Positions 53,696 through 64,000 of a DNA stretch of 64,000 bases are shown here, one piece after another. The translations under genes and the position numbers were made by a program. The DNA is taken from positions 186,001-250,000 of the forward strand of contig CAVTYY010000001.1 of assembly GCA_963739045.1 (NCBI GenBank), in the 5' to 3' direction. Numbering within the stretch: the first letter of the stretch is position 1; each line of letters opens with the position of its first letter. The notes below the pieces were generated by a model. That model ran no database searches. It worked only from the letters and a program-made list of their open reading frames with translations, and was not told the DNA's origin. Source of the stretch: Halobacillus_B sp963739045 (GTDB lineage: Bacteria > Bacillota > Bacilli > Bacillales > Halobacillaceae).

Positions 53696-53805
53696 ATGTT
53701 ATTAACCTCGCTCCTCCTTTACAATTCTAAACTCAAGTACTTAAATATTCCATCTAATCTTTATCATCTTAAACTTTACAGAAATATTTTACAAGCACAA
53801 CTTTC

Positions 53806-53835
53806 ATTTTACCTAATACTATTTTGTCTCGTCAA
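53806..53835 (-). promoter_or_regulatory. Candidate glmS promoter
   Basis: On the minus strand TTGACG-N18-TAAAAT, about 110 nt upstream of the ribozyme cleavage site. It would allow glmS to be transcribed separately from glmM. Confidence 0.6.
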
Positions 53836-53883
53836 TCTAAAAATACAACTGTTACAGGAAAGTTATCCTTGTGTAATATAATA

Positions 53884-53917
53884 TGCGCAGGCTCCACTTC
53901 CCGTGTGGCCTGCGCTT
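53884..53917 (-). terminator. Hairpin after glmM
   Basis: GCGCAGGC and GCCTGCGC enclose an inner CAC/GTG pair. The following sequence is ATATTATATT, not a clean T-run, so termination may be partial. Confidence 0.5.
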
Positions 53918-53923
53918 TGATGG

Positions 53924-55273
53924 TTAATCCACCATTCCTAATTCGTCCTGCACTACTTCAACTACTTTATTTACATAAGTCTCACATTGTTCTTCAGTAG
54001 GAGCCTCAACCATGATACGAACGAGCGGTTCTGTCCCAGATGGACGTACAAGTACACGACCGCTGTCTCCCATTTCTTCCTCTACAGACTGAATCGCTTC
54101 TTGAATTCGAGGATGAGTTTGGACACGTTGTTTATCAATCACACGAACATTCTTTAATACTTGCGGGAATTTCTGCATCTCACCTGCAAGTTCAGAAAGC
54201 GGTTTTCCAGTTTCTTTCAGCACATTTACCAGCTGCAAAGCGGACAGCATACCATCGCCTGTAGTATTGTGATCAAGGAAAATAATATGGCCGGATTGTT
54301 CTCCACCCAGGTTATAGCCTCCACGTCGCATTTCTTCCATTACGTAACGGTCACCTACAGCGGTTTTATCACTTTTCATCCCATTGGACTCAACAGCTTT
54401 ATAGAAGCCTAAATTACTCATCACAGTAGAAACTACCGTATTATGATTAAGTGTACCTTGTTGATTCATATGTTTAGCGCATATGTACATAATCTGGTCA
54501 CCATCAACGATATTTCCTTTTTCATCGACAGCTATTAACCGGTCGCCATCTCCGTCAAAAGCAAGACCAATGTCAGCTCCCTTTTCCTTTACTAATTCCT
54601 GTAAGGATTCGGGATGAGTGGATCCCACATCTTTATTGATATTAAGGCCGTTGGGTGAAGAACCGATAGAAGTAATATCAGCTTCCAGATCCGCAAACAG
54701 ATGGGAAGCAAGAGAAGATGTGGCCCCGTGGGCACAATCTAAGGCAATATGCAATCCTGCAAAATCGTAATCCACCGTTTGTTTCAGGTGCTGCATATAC
54801 TTCTGGCCGCCTTCAAAATAATCATTAATCTGACCTAGATCTTCTCCAGCTGGACGCGGCAGCGTATCTTCTTCTCCATCAATCAGCGCTTCCACTTCCT
54901 GCTCTTGCTCATCAGTCAACTTAAAGCCATCCGGACCAAAGAATTTAATGCCATTGTCCTCTACTGGATTGTGAGAAGCAGAAATCATAATGCCTGCTTC
55001 TGCCTGCAGCGCCTTCGTTAGGTAAGAGACACCAGGTGTGGAAATCACGCCAAGACGCATCACTTCTGCACCTATAGAAAGTAGTCCAGCAAATAAAGCT
55101 CCTTCTAACATCTGCCCTGAGATACGTGTATCTCGGCCAATTAAAATTTTTGGTTTATTCACATCTTTCGTAAGCACGTAGCCGCCATATCTACCAAGTT
55201 TAAAAGCTAATTCCGGGGTTAATTCTTTATTGGCCACTCCTCGGACGCCATCTGTACCAAAATATTTTCCCAT
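53924..55273 (-). CDS. glmM: Phosphoglucosamine mutase
   Basis: 449 residues from the ATG at 55273, behind GAGAGGT. MGKYFGTDGVRGVAN, the phosphoserine loop MISASHNPVEDNG, metal loop DGDGDRL and sugar loop GGEQSGH are all intact. It interconverts glucosamine-6- and -1-phosphate, one step after GlmS. Part of the cdaA-cdaR-glmM-glmS order. Confidence 0.96.
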   Translation of the reverse strand: MGKYFGTDGVRGVANKELTPELAFKLGRYGGYVLTKDVNKPKILIGRDTRISGQMLEGALFAGLLSIGAEVMRLGVISTPGVSYLTKALQAEAGIMISASHNPVEDNGIKFFGPDGFKLTDEQEQEVEALIDGEEDTLPRPAGEDLGQINDYFEGGQKYMQHLKQTVDYDFAGLHIALDCAHGATSSLASHLFADLEADITSIGSSPNGLNINKDVGSTHPESLQELVKEKGADIGLAFDGDGDRLIAVDEKGNIVDGDQIMYICAKHMNQQGTLNHNTVVSTVMSNLGFYKAVESNGMKSDKTAVGDRYVMEEMRRGGYNLGGEQSGHIIFLDHNTTGDGMLSALQLVNVLKETGKPLSELAGEMQKFPQVLKNVRVIDKQRVQTHPRIQEAIQSVEEEMGDSGRVLVRPSGTEPLVRIMVEAPTEEQCETYVNKVVEVVQDELGMVD

Positions 55274-55372
55274 TATACTTGACCTCTCTTTCCTATCATC
55301 CCATATTATATATATTTTCGATAACACTCCTGGCAGATTCTAATTCACCTGACTTATCTGCTGAAGAGGAAT

Positions 55373-56335
55373 TTAAGAACCTTCAATATCTACTTTCACT
55401 TCAATCGTATCAGGATTCGAACTGGTTACTCCATCCGGTTTCGGAATTTGGACATCCATCGTTTCATCCGAATTGACTTCAGAGATATCAACAGGAATAT
55501 TAATTTTGTCAATTTCATCTAGTACATCGTGTGGACCATAGATTGTAATTTCATCTTTTTCCGGGATCACGTTGTTAACGATCACTCCATTAGGCGCGCC
55601 GCCCTTAACCTTAAGCGAAACCGGAACTTTCTTCTTAGGCTTGCTTATAGGGACACTTACGCTGACTACTGTTGGGTCGACAATAACATTTAACTCATTT
55701 CCTTGTGCATCATACACCTTAACAGGAGCTTCTGCTTTTTCAATAGAACTATCCTTATCGCCTATATTGACAATGGCCTTAACTACCTCGACCTTGTCCA
55801 TGACTGACTTAGACCCTGTAACAGTAACTTTACCCGGATTAATCTCTGCTTCTCCAATATTAATATCATTACTCACCTTGTTCTCGTTAATGTAATCGAC
55901 ACTGACATCATAATCTTTGCTGACTTTCTTCTCAATGGTCACATCCACCGTCTTCGGCTCCGTAGTAACGGTAATACGGTTGGATATCCCTTTATACTGA
56001 ACAGGAACGTTGTGGGTTCCTGGTTTTAATCCATTAAGATTCACATATGCTGTAAAATTTTTCTGTCTGACTACCGGGGCAATCACACTTTTAGTGCCTT
56101 TCACCGTTACGCTTACATCTTGAGGCAGACCGCTCACCACATATTCTTCATCGTTAAAATCTATATCAAGCGGGATGTTATTCATTACTTCTGTTTCTGA
56201 GGAATTGTCGTTAAACCAGAGAGATTGGGTATCTGCGTTCTTATTGTTCTCCAGGTTTACAGAAACCCACAGTAATACAGCCAACAGCAAAGAAATAATA
56301 CGGATAAACCATGGACTTTTCAGTAATTTATCCAT
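55373..56335 (-). CDS. cdaR: YbbR-domain protein CdaR, regulator of diadenylate cyclase
   Basis: 320 residues from the ATG at 56335, behind AAGGGGG. One N-terminal anchor helix (about 9-27, WFIRIISLLLAVLLWVSVNL), then about four YbbR repeats outside the membrane. In B. subtilis and Listeria it modulates CdaA. Overlaps cdaA by 8 nt. Confidence 0.9.
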   Translation of the reverse strand: MDKLLKSPWFIRIISLLLAVLLWVSVNLENNKNADTQSLWFNDNSSETEVMNNIPLDIDFNDEEYVVSGLPQDVSVTVKGTKSVIAPVVRQKNFTAYVNLNGLKPGTHNVPVQYKGISNRITVTTEPKTVDVTIEKKVSKDYDVSVDYINENKVSNDINIGEAEINPGKVTVTGSKSVMDKVEVVKAIVNIGDKDSSIEKAEAPVKVYDAQGNELNVIVDPTVVSVSVPISKPKKKVPVSLKVKGGAPNGVIVNNVIPEKDEITIYGPHDVLDEIDKINIPVDISEVNSDETMDVQIPKPDGVTSSNPDTIEVKVDIEGS

Positions 56336-57137
56336 CTTTATTCCCCCTTCTGCCCCAGGTTGGAATCTTAAGGGAAATATCCAGCTCATTACGCAGGATT
56401 TCTTCTAGCTTTTCTTGATCGAGGTTCCGGTGCAGTTCCCCATTTTTAGTACAGGAGATCGCACCAGTTTCTTCTGATACAACTATAGTTAGTGCGTCAG
56501 TAACTTCACTAATTCCCATCGCTGCTCTATGCCTTGTACCCAGCTCCTTTGAGATAAAAGGACTCTCAGATAAAGGAAGATAACAAGCAGCAGCTATTAT
56601 TTCATTTTCTTTAAGTATAACGGCTCCGTCATGAAGAGGAGTGTTCGGAATAAATATGTTCGTCAGCAGTTCACTAGAAAGGTGGCCGCCAATTCCAATT
56701 CCTGTTTCCACGTAATCTCCCATTCCTGTTTCACGTTCAATGGTGATTAACGCGCCAATCCGTCGCTTCGCCATATAATTACAGGATTTGATAATCGCCT
56801 GAATTGATTTTGCTGTATCTTCGTCCTCAGCCGTGTTTCTGCTAAAGAAACTGCCTCGTCCAAGCTGCTCAAGTGCTCTTCTGAGTTCAGGCTGAAATAA
56901 AATAATGATCCCTAAAAATCCCCAGGTTAACGCTTGTGACATCAGCCATCTTAGTGTGGTTAGTCCAAATAAATTACTTAATAAATATATCCCAAGGACG
57001 ACAAAGATCCCCTTAAGCAGCTGAACAGCTTTGGTCCCCTGGATGAGCATCATTAATTTATATAAAACAAACCAGACAAGGGCGATATCAATAGCAATCA
57101 ATAAGTAATCTAAAAAGTCACGTCCCCCATCAAGCAT
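56328..57137 (-). CDS. cdaA: Diadenylate cyclase CdaA
   Basis: 269 residues from the ATG at 57137, behind AAAGGAAG; an in-frame extension of 33 residues lacks homology. Three membrane helices (about 10-85), then the DAC domain with FQPELRRALEQLGRG, the DGA motif (LHDGAVIL) and the RHR motif (GTRHRAAMGI). It makes c-di-AMP from ATP. The neighbours cdaR and glmM are known to control it in related species. Confidence 0.95.
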   Translation of the reverse strand: MLDGGRDFLDYLLIAIDIALVWFVLYKLMMLIQGTKAVQLLKGIFVVLGIYLLSNLFGLTTLRWLMSQALTWGFLGIIILFQPELRRALEQLGRGSFFSRNTAEDEDTAKSIQAIIKSCNYMAKRRIGALITIERETGMGDYVETGIGIGGHLSSELLTNIFIPNTPLHDGAVILKENEIIAAACYLPLSESPFISKELGTRHRAAMGISEVTDALTIVVSEETGAISCTKNGELHRNLDQEKLEEILRNELDISLKIPTWGRRGNKDG

Positions 57138-57409
57138 GCCTACACTTCCTTTTATAAAATAGTACCATTTCCATTCAACATTCAATTTTGATGAAATACA
57201 AACGCTCACTGAGCCATTCACACATCTTATTGCCAAAAATTAAAAGCCTGTATCATTATATCACATTTCCATTTTATCGAATATTAGAAACAATTAATTA
57301 AGAAAAAAGACTCCGGGAACAAAAGCTCATGCACCCGGCAGCTCCAACAAACAACAGGGATCACTCTTGATGCAGAATGATTGTCTCATCACCTCGGACG
57401 ATCCCTAAA
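57138..57409. other. Intergenic region upstream of cdaA
   Basis: Contains the likely cdaA promoter: an extended -10 TGATATAAT on the minus strand at 57255-57263. Further upstream AGGGATC and GATCCCT (about 57356 and 57401) form a loose inverted repeat. No gene seen. Confidence 0.5.
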
Positions 57410-57446
57410 ATCAAAAAACCGCTATAACCTTAGTCATAGCGGTTTG
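57410..57446 (-). terminator. Terminator of sigW-rsiW
   Basis: On the minus strand AAACCGCTATGAC, TAAG, GTTATAGCGGTTTTTT. A T6 follows. It separates the sigW operon from cdaA. Confidence 0.88.
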
Positions 57447-57448
57447 TA

Positions 57449-58096
57449 TCAATTTGACTGAAATGAGAAGATATCTTTCACCGTATTTTTTGCATTGTAC
57501 CAGATCCATTCAAACACCTGGTTTACTTCATTAACTTCTCCACTTACATATGCCTGATAGTTATTGCTGTCGGAATATAGATCTCCATGGTCTTTCGGAA
57601 TAATATCTCCATTAATAATGGTAATATTTCCGTCTATCTTTCCATCTATTTTCAAGTCGCCATTCCGGACGACTAAATCGCCATCAACGGTAACTCCATC
57701 AGGAACAATTACTGTATTATCCTGAATCACTAAATTCTCTTGTTTAGAAACAGTCACTTGCTGGTCCTGGTTCCAGGCAGAGAAAATACCTCCAAACATG
57801 AGAATGAAGAATACGGCAGCAGCTGTAATCAGCGGATGTCTCTGTAAAAAGCGTGCATAATTTTTTCTTTTTCTCTCTTTAGGCAAGCCGGACATGACAT
57901 TAGCTGTAAAGCTCGTTGGAGCCGTTACAGGGCCTGCATTTTTAATTAGAGTAATAGAGCGTTTTAACTCATGGAAGTGGTTCTGGCAGGATGGGCATGC
58001 TTGAAGATGGTCTCTCAGTCGTCTCTCTTCATCTTTATTTAAATCTCCATCCAAGTATTTATGCATTAATGCAACAGCTTCTTGATTGCATTTCAT
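57449..58096 (-). CDS. rsiW: Anti-sigma-W factor RsiW
   Basis: 215 residues. An N-terminal zinc anti-sigma domain with HLQACPSC, a single membrane helix (about 87-107, HPLITAAAVFFILMFGGIFSA), and an extracytoplasmic beta-rich tail with repeated VDGDLVVRNGD, IDGKIDG and NITIINGD steps, like a short beta-helix. It holds SigW inactive until proteolysis. Starts 15 nt after sigW stop. Confidence 0.93.
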   Translation of the reverse strand: MKCNQEAVALMHKYLDGDLNKDEERRLRDHLQACPSCQNHFHELKRSITLIKNAGPVTAPTSFTANVMSGLPKERKRKNYARFLQRHPLITAAAVFFILMFGGIFSAWNQDQQVTVSKQENLVIQDNTVIVPDGVTVDGDLVVRNGDLKIDGKIDGNITIINGDIIPKDHGDLYSDSNNYQAYVSGEVNEVNQVFEWIWYNAKNTVKDIFSFQSN

Positions 58097-58111
58097 TCCC
58101 TCTCAACTCCT

Positions 58112-58675
58112 TTACACATGTCGAAGCCTTTTACGTAATGCTTCCCTGCCGCGGTGGACGCGTGTCTTCACCGTACCCACTGGAATATCTAACACTTCCG
58201 CGATTTCTTGAAGCGGAAGCTCATCTAAATACCGCAAGACGATAACACTTCGGTATTTGGGTGGCAAGGCCAGTATTTCCCGATGAATGTAAGTCTGAAG
58301 TTCCAGACTTTCCACTTCTTCTTCGGGTAACGCTTGATCAGCAGCCAGCTGGGAATACATATCCAGACCATCCGTCCCTCTTACCTCGGCATCAAGATAA
58401 TAATCCGGCTTTTTCTTTCGAATCCGATCGATCGTTAAATTTGTAGCAATACGATACAACCAGGTCGAAAATTTACGCTTTTCATCAAACGTATGAATAT
58501 TGGTGTATGCACGAATAAAGGCTTCTTGTGCAAGATCCTCAGCTTCATAGGCATTCCCAATCATGCGGTAGCAGATATGATACACTTTATTCTGGTAAAA
58601 AGAAACAATATCTTCAAATGCTGATTGGTCACCCTTTTTTACTTCTTTAATTTTCTTTTTGATCATGGTTTCCAT
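58112..58675 (-). CDS. sigW: ECF sigma factor SigW
   Basis: 187 residues from the ATG at 58675, behind GGAGGT; a TTG three codons earlier overlaps the site. Region 2 has NAYEAEDLAQEAFIRAY and WLYRIATNLTIDRIRKKKPDYY, region 4 PVGTVKTRVHRGREALRK, both near-identical to B. subtilis SigW. It controls antibiotic- and membrane-stress genes. Its own promoter is recognised upstream, so it is autoregulated. Confidence 0.95.
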   Translation of the reverse strand: METMIKKKIKEVKKGDQSAFEDIVSFYQNKVYHICYRMIGNAYEAEDLAQEAFIRAYTNIHTFDEKRKFSTWLYRIATNLTIDRIRKKKPDYYLDAEVRGTDGLDMYSQLAADQALPEEEVESLELQTYIHREILALPPKYRSVIVLRYLDELPLQEIAEVLDIPVGTVKTRVHRGREALRKRLRHV

Positions 58676-58713
58676 CTGCTTCAACCTCCGCTATAGTTGC
58701 GGTCTGTATCCTT

Positions 58714-58740
58714 TACGGATGACTACACCCCAAGGTTTCA
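58714..58740 (-). promoter_or_regulatory. SigW-dependent autoregulatory promoter
   Basis: On the minus strand TGAAAC-N17-CGTA, the sigma-W consensus, 39 nt before the sigW start. Confidence 0.88.
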
Positions 58741-58836
58741 AAAAATTTATCTTTTTTTTAATAAAATATGTTTAATATATAATAGTTTAGGTTATAGGTC
58801 CTTAACTGTAAAATATTGCATGGGAGGACTATACGA

Positions 58837-59031
58837 ATGAAACTGGAAACCATGTTAGTGAGGGAAATTGAGGATTGCAGAAAAGAAATGGCTCGCTTAG
58901 CTAAAGTACACTCATTAACTTCCAAAGAAGTTGTGTATATGAGCGTGAGGCTTGATCACCTGCTGAATGAATATGAGGAATTGAAACAAAAGGAACAGCA
59001 ACCTGCCCTAAGACAGGCAAGCTACTGCTAA
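58837..59031 (+). CDS. Spo0E-like sporulation phosphatase
   Basis: 64 residues from the ATG at 58837, behind GGGAGG. Coiled-coil helical hairpin; LTSKEVVYMSVRLDHLLNEY matches the Spo0E motif (S-x-x-L-D). Members dephosphorylate Spo0A~P and so delay sporulation. The usual SQxLD is SVRLD here, with the Gln replaced by Val. Implies a sporulating host. Confidence 0.85.
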   Translation: MKLETMLVREIEDCRKEMARLAKVHSLTSKEVVYMSVRLDHLLNEYEELKQKEQQPALRQASYC

Positions 59032-59038
59032 CTTACAT

Positions 59039-59944
59039 TTATTTTAGTTTCTCGCCGAATAAGGATCCCATCAAGCCGACAGCGACGCTGGCGGTCTTAT
59101 TTTTTTCGTCGAGAATAGGGTTCACTTCCACAAATTCCGCTGAGGTAATCATTTGAGACTGATACAGCATTTCCATTGCTAAATGACTTTCCCGATAACT
59201 TAGTCCGCCCATAACTGGAGTCCCTACTCCTGGTGCTTCATTTGGATCCAGTCCATCCAGATCTAAACTTAAGTGTACACCATCTGTACGATCTTTCAAA
59301 TATTGGATTGTTTCTTCCATTACTTTTGGCATGCCCATGCTGTCTACTTCGTGCATCGTGAATACTTTCATTCCTTTTTCTTCTATCAGTATACGCTCTC
59401 CTTCATCAAGAGAACGAGCTCCAACAATCACAACATTTTCAGGCTTGATCTTCGGCTGATAATCTAAGATATTGGTCAATTTTTCGTGACCTATTCCCAG
59501 ACTAACCGCGAGCGGCATCCCGTGAATATTCCCAGAAGGAGAACTGTCGCCAGTATTCAAATCTCCGTGTGCATCATACCAAATTACTCCTAAATTTTCA
59601 TAATGCTTGGCAATACCAGCCAGTGTCCCCATCGCAATACTATGATCTCCTCCAAGGACTAACGGAAAGCGGCCTTTTTCTACCACTTTGTCTACTTCAA
59701 CTGCTAGTCGGTGACTGCCTTCAGCCACTTCATTTAGATTTCGCAGGTTGTCCAACTTTTCGGATTGGTTTCGTTCCGGACGAGGAATATCAATATCTCC
59801 TAAATCATCTATCACATACTTTAACTCTTCAAGACGTTCAATCATCCCTGCATAGCGAATTGCACTGGGACCCATGTCTACTCCGCGCCGCATTTGGCCT
59901 AAGTCCATAGGTACACCTATTACTGATAAATGGTTATTCAACAT
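59039..59944 (-). CDS. rocF: Arginase
   Basis: 301 residues. Manganese ligands GGDHS, DAHGD and DLDGLDP, plus SPSGNIHGMPLA and FVEVNP, are all present. It splits arginine to ornithine and urea. AAAGGAGG precedes the ATG. The stop abuts the spo0E-like stop (convergent, 7 nt apart). Confidence 0.96.
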   Translation of the reverse strand: MLNNHLSVIGVPMDLGQMRRGVDMGPSAIRYAGMIERLEELKYVIDDLGDIDIPRPERNQSEKLDNLRNLNEVAEGSHRLAVEVDKVVEKGRFPLVLGGDHSIAMGTLAGIAKHYENLGVIWYDAHGDLNTGDSSPSGNIHGMPLAVSLGIGHEKLTNILDYQPKIKPENVVIVGARSLDEGERILIEEKGMKVFTMHEVDSMGMPKVMEETIQYLKDRTDGVHLSLDLDGLDPNEAPGVGTPVMGGLSYRESHLAMEMLYQSQMITSAEFVEVNPILDEKNKTASVAVGLMGSLFGEKLK

Positions 59945-59973
59945 AAAATAATCCTCCTTTAATCGTTATCTAT

Positions 59974-60003
59974 ATTGTAGCCGTTTTCATGATGATGACT
60001 CAA
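59974..60003 (-). promoter_or_regulatory. Candidate rocF promoter
   Basis: On the minus strand TTGAGT-N18-TACAAT, 30 nt before the rocF start. Confidence 0.5.
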
Positions 60004-60180
60004 CTCAACAATTCATTGCATATATATACGTTATAGAGCGCCTGAGACCAGATGAAATGTATGATTACTAGTTCAACAAGAACTCCCTCCCCTTATTTAA
60101 CCTTTTCAGAAAGCTTCTGGTAAACCAACAAACCTAAGACAAGCACTCCCAAAAAAAGCGTTTCTAAAAATTTTCCTCAC

Positions 60181-60220
60181 AAAAAAAAGCTGACACTCAA
60201 GGTGCCAGCTTTTTTATTTA
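60181..60220 (-). terminator. Terminator of the rRNA-tRNA operon
   Basis: On the minus strand AAAAAAGCTGGCACC and GTGTCAGCTTTTTT with T9, just downstream of tRNA-Ala. Confidence 0.9.
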
Positions 60221-60228
60221 ATTATGTA

Positions 60229-60304
60229 TGGTGGAGCCTAGCGGGATCGAACCGCTGACCTCCTGCGTGCAAAGCAGGCGCTCTCCCAGCTGAGCTAAGG
60301 CCCC
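60229..60304 (-). tRNA. tRNA-Ala (TGC)
   Basis: Cloverleaf complete, anticodon TGC in loop TTTGCAC, 3' CCA encoded. Last of ten tRNAs. Confidence 0.95.
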
Positions 60305-60306
60305 AA

Positions 60307-60381
60307 TGGAGCGGGAGACGGGATTCGAACCCGCGACCCCCACCTTGGCAAGGTGATGTTCTACCACTGAACTACTCCCGC
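60307..60381 (-). tRNA. tRNA-Gly (GCC)
   Basis: Anticodon loop TTGCCAA, acceptor GCGGGAG, 3' CCA encoded. Confidence 0.95.
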
Positions 60382-60439
60382 ATCTTTTAAAAAATAATAT
60401 AAAAAACGGACCTTGCAATTGCAACATCCGCATTTGTAA

Positions 60440-60512
60440 TGAGCCATGGAGGATTCGAACCTCCGACCCTCTGATTAAAAGTCAGATGCTCTACCAACTG
60501 AGCTAATGGCTC
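60440..60512 (-). tRNA. tRNA-Lys (TTT)
   Basis: Anticodon loop CTTTTAA, acceptor GAGCCAT. The 3' CCA is not encoded. Confidence 0.95.
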
Positions 60513-60649
60513 GCAATCATCGATCATGAGTCCATTATTCAGTAAAGTATAAACACACTCTTTTGTGCTGCAAGCATACTCTCTACATAAACTTTACGCA
60601 ATACATGCGAGTTGGTTAGTCACTCGAATCCTTGCTACTACTGAAAAAA

Positions 60650-60724
60650 TGGCTGGCCCAGCTGGATTCGAACCAGCGCATGACGGTACCAAAAACCGTT
60701 GCCTTACCGCTTGGCTATGGGCCA
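60650..60724 (-). tRNA. tRNA-Gln (TTG)
   Basis: Anticodon loop TTTTGGT, acceptor TGGCCCA, CCA encoded. Confidence 0.95.
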
Positions 60725-60825
60725 ACATCTACAAAACTTAGTATTACCAGTTAAACAGAGATTATACTGTTTTTCAAAAAAATTACTATCCATATCATAA
60801 ATCAGCATTTAACTGTAATAAAAAA

Positions 60826-60911
60826 TGGTGGAGGGAGTAGGACTCGAACCTACGAACCCGATGGGAGCGGATTTACAGTCCGCCGCGTTTGGCCAACTTC
60901 GCTATCCCTCC
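60826..60911 (-). tRNA. tRNA-Tyr (GTA)
   Basis: Class II tRNA with long variable arm (CTCCCATCGGG), anticodon GTA, CCA encoded. Confidence 0.95.
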
Positions 60912-60924
60912 ACTATCTAGAAAG

Positions 60925-61000
60925 TGGTGCCGGCCAGAGGACTTGAACCCCCAACCTACTGATTACAAATCAGTTGCTCTGCCAGTTGAGCTAGGCCGGC
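60925..61000 (-). tRNA. tRNA-Thr (TGT)
   Basis: Anticodon loop TTTGTAA, acceptor GCCGGCC, CCA encoded. Confidence 0.95.
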
Positions 61001-61018
61001 AACTATTTAAAAATGGAA

Positions 61019-61094
61019 TGGTGGAGGATGCAGGGTTCGAACCTGCGACCCCTTGCTTGTAAGGCAAGTGCTCTCCCAGCTGAGCTAATCCTCC
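61019..61094 (-). tRNA. tRNA-Val (TAC)
   Basis: Anticodon loop CTTACAA, acceptor GGAGGAT, CCA encoded. Confidence 0.95.
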
Positions 61095-61100
61095 GAATAT

Positions 61101-61175
61101 TGGTGACCCGTACGGGATTCGAACCCGTGATACCGCCGTGAAAGGGCGGTGTCTTAACCACTTGACCAACGGGCC
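61101..61175 (-). tRNA. tRNA-Glu (TTC)
   Basis: Anticodon loop CTTTCAC, acceptor GGCCCGT, CCA encoded. Confidence 0.95.
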
Positions 61176-61195
61176 ATACAACTGCTTTCTTTGAG

Positions 61196-61267
<72 letters not shown>

Positions 61268-61270
61268 AAG

Positions 61271-61345
61271 TGGCTCCACCGGTAGGATTCGAACCTACGA
61301 CCAATCGGTTAACAGCCGATTGCTCTACCACTGAGCTACGGTGGA
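61271..61345 (-). tRNA. tRNA-Asn (GTT)
   Basis: Anticodon loop CTGTTAA, acceptor TCCACCG, CCA encoded. First tRNA after the 5S gene. Confidence 0.95.
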
Positions 61346-61386
61346 ATACTAAAAAAAGCTTCTCTAATTAAGTATAAAAGAAATGA

Positions 61387-61500
61387 CGTGGCGACGTCCT
61401 ACTCTCACGGGGATCGACCCGACTACCATCGGCGCTGAAGAGCTTAACTGCTGTGTTCGGCATGGGAACAGGTGTGACCTCTTCGCCTTCATCACCACAT
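61387..61500 (-). rRNA. 5S ribosomal RNA
   Basis: Minus-strand sequence with GAAGAGGTCACACCTGTTCC, CATGCCGAACACAGCAGTTA and GCGCCGATGGTAGTCGGG, the conserved core of bacillary 5S. Ends are approximate. Confidence 0.93.
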
Positions 61501-61581
61501 CATTAAGTTTGAGGTGAACCCTCAAAACTGGATAAGTCAACATTCAAACAAGAAATTTTTCATCGGTCTTTTCACTTTTTA

Positions 61582-61700
61582 CGGTCTAGCTGCAGCTCCT
61601 AGATCCTCGTGATCTAAGCGATCTCTCATCCAGGCTGAAAACCACAGCCTTTCTGCGAGCTTGCTTAGCCAGTCGGATCTGGACAGTCGCTTCCGCTTTT
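61582..61700 (-). repeat. Fold-back repeat copy in the 23S-5S spacer
   Basis: On the minus strand it begins AAAAGCGGAAGCG, right after the 23S end, and closes GGAGCTGCAGCTAGA. The interior AGATCC, GGCTAAGC, hairpin, GCTTAG and GGATCT has the same order as unit B of the array at 44162-44649. It is therefore a member of the same family. Confidence 0.8.
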
Positions 61701-61704
61701 CAAG

Positions 61705-64000
<2,296 letters not shown>

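Overview
This window is a low-to-mid GC Gram-positive chromosome segment from the family Bacillaceae. The evidence is the gene content and order: yitJ/metH, the sigW-rsiW-cdaA-cdaR-glmM-glmS cluster with a glmS ribozyme, arginase, a Spo0E-type phosphatase, yabR, uvsE, OhrR/MarR regulators and a tRNA cluster behind an rRNA operon. A moderately halophilic genus such as Halobacillus or a close relative is my guess from the style of the proteins and intergenic repeats; the window does not prove it.

Layout. Bases 1-5850 hold the 3' end of a methionine operon (metC, yitJ, metH). Bases 5850-6626 are a gene-poor stretch with two copies of a ~170 bp terminal-inverted-repeat element in opposite orientation. 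Bases 6626-11660 hold a DUF3892 gene, a GAF-GAF-PAS-GGDEF-EAL c-di-GMP protein and a TPP-dependent enzyme. Bases 11681-15500 form a minus-strand operon: GntR repressor, ABC ATPase, large permease and an orphan ECF sigma factor. Bases 15.5-31 kb are housekeeping and accessory genes: two permeases, flavin reductase, a Gpx-OhrR peroxide operon, LysM/SleB hydrolase, UV endonuclease UvsE, a NERD protein, aldo/keto reductase, SAM hydrolase-like protein and a MarR-MFS efflux pair. Bases 31-44 kb hold a RibF-like paralog, an RSH-like HD hydrolase, a divergent MurE-type ligase, a Zn/Cd/Co-type P-ATPase, DJ-1, VOC, DAO and YceI proteins. Bases 44.0-44.75 kb are a tandem array of structured repeats. Bases 44.8-47.4 kb are glpFK with a cre site and a leader terminator. 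Bases 53.3-58.7 kb are the cell-envelope/c-di-AMP cluster. From 60.2 kb to the end, on the minus strand, lies an rRNA operon (23S partial, 5S) followed by ten tRNA genes.

How the genes work together. The methionine genes transfer the methyl group of methyltetrahydrofolate to homocysteine. GlmM and GlmS make the amino-sugar precursor of peptidoglycan, next to CdaA/CdaR (c-di-AMP synthesis) and SigW/RsiW (envelope stress). The glycerol genes appear to be under catabolite control. Gpx and OhrR look like one peroxide-response unit with a palindrome in front.

The most unusual signals are non-coding. First, a degenerate 21-bp-period GATAGAA array lies upstream of the NERD gene. Second, an A-B-C-A-B array of ~120 nt fold-back units has a relative in the 23S-5S rRNA spacer. 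Third, two families of repeated terminator hairpins sit at the ends of unrelated transcripts. A divergent MurE paralog lacking the usual amino-acid-binding motifs is the most interesting single protein.
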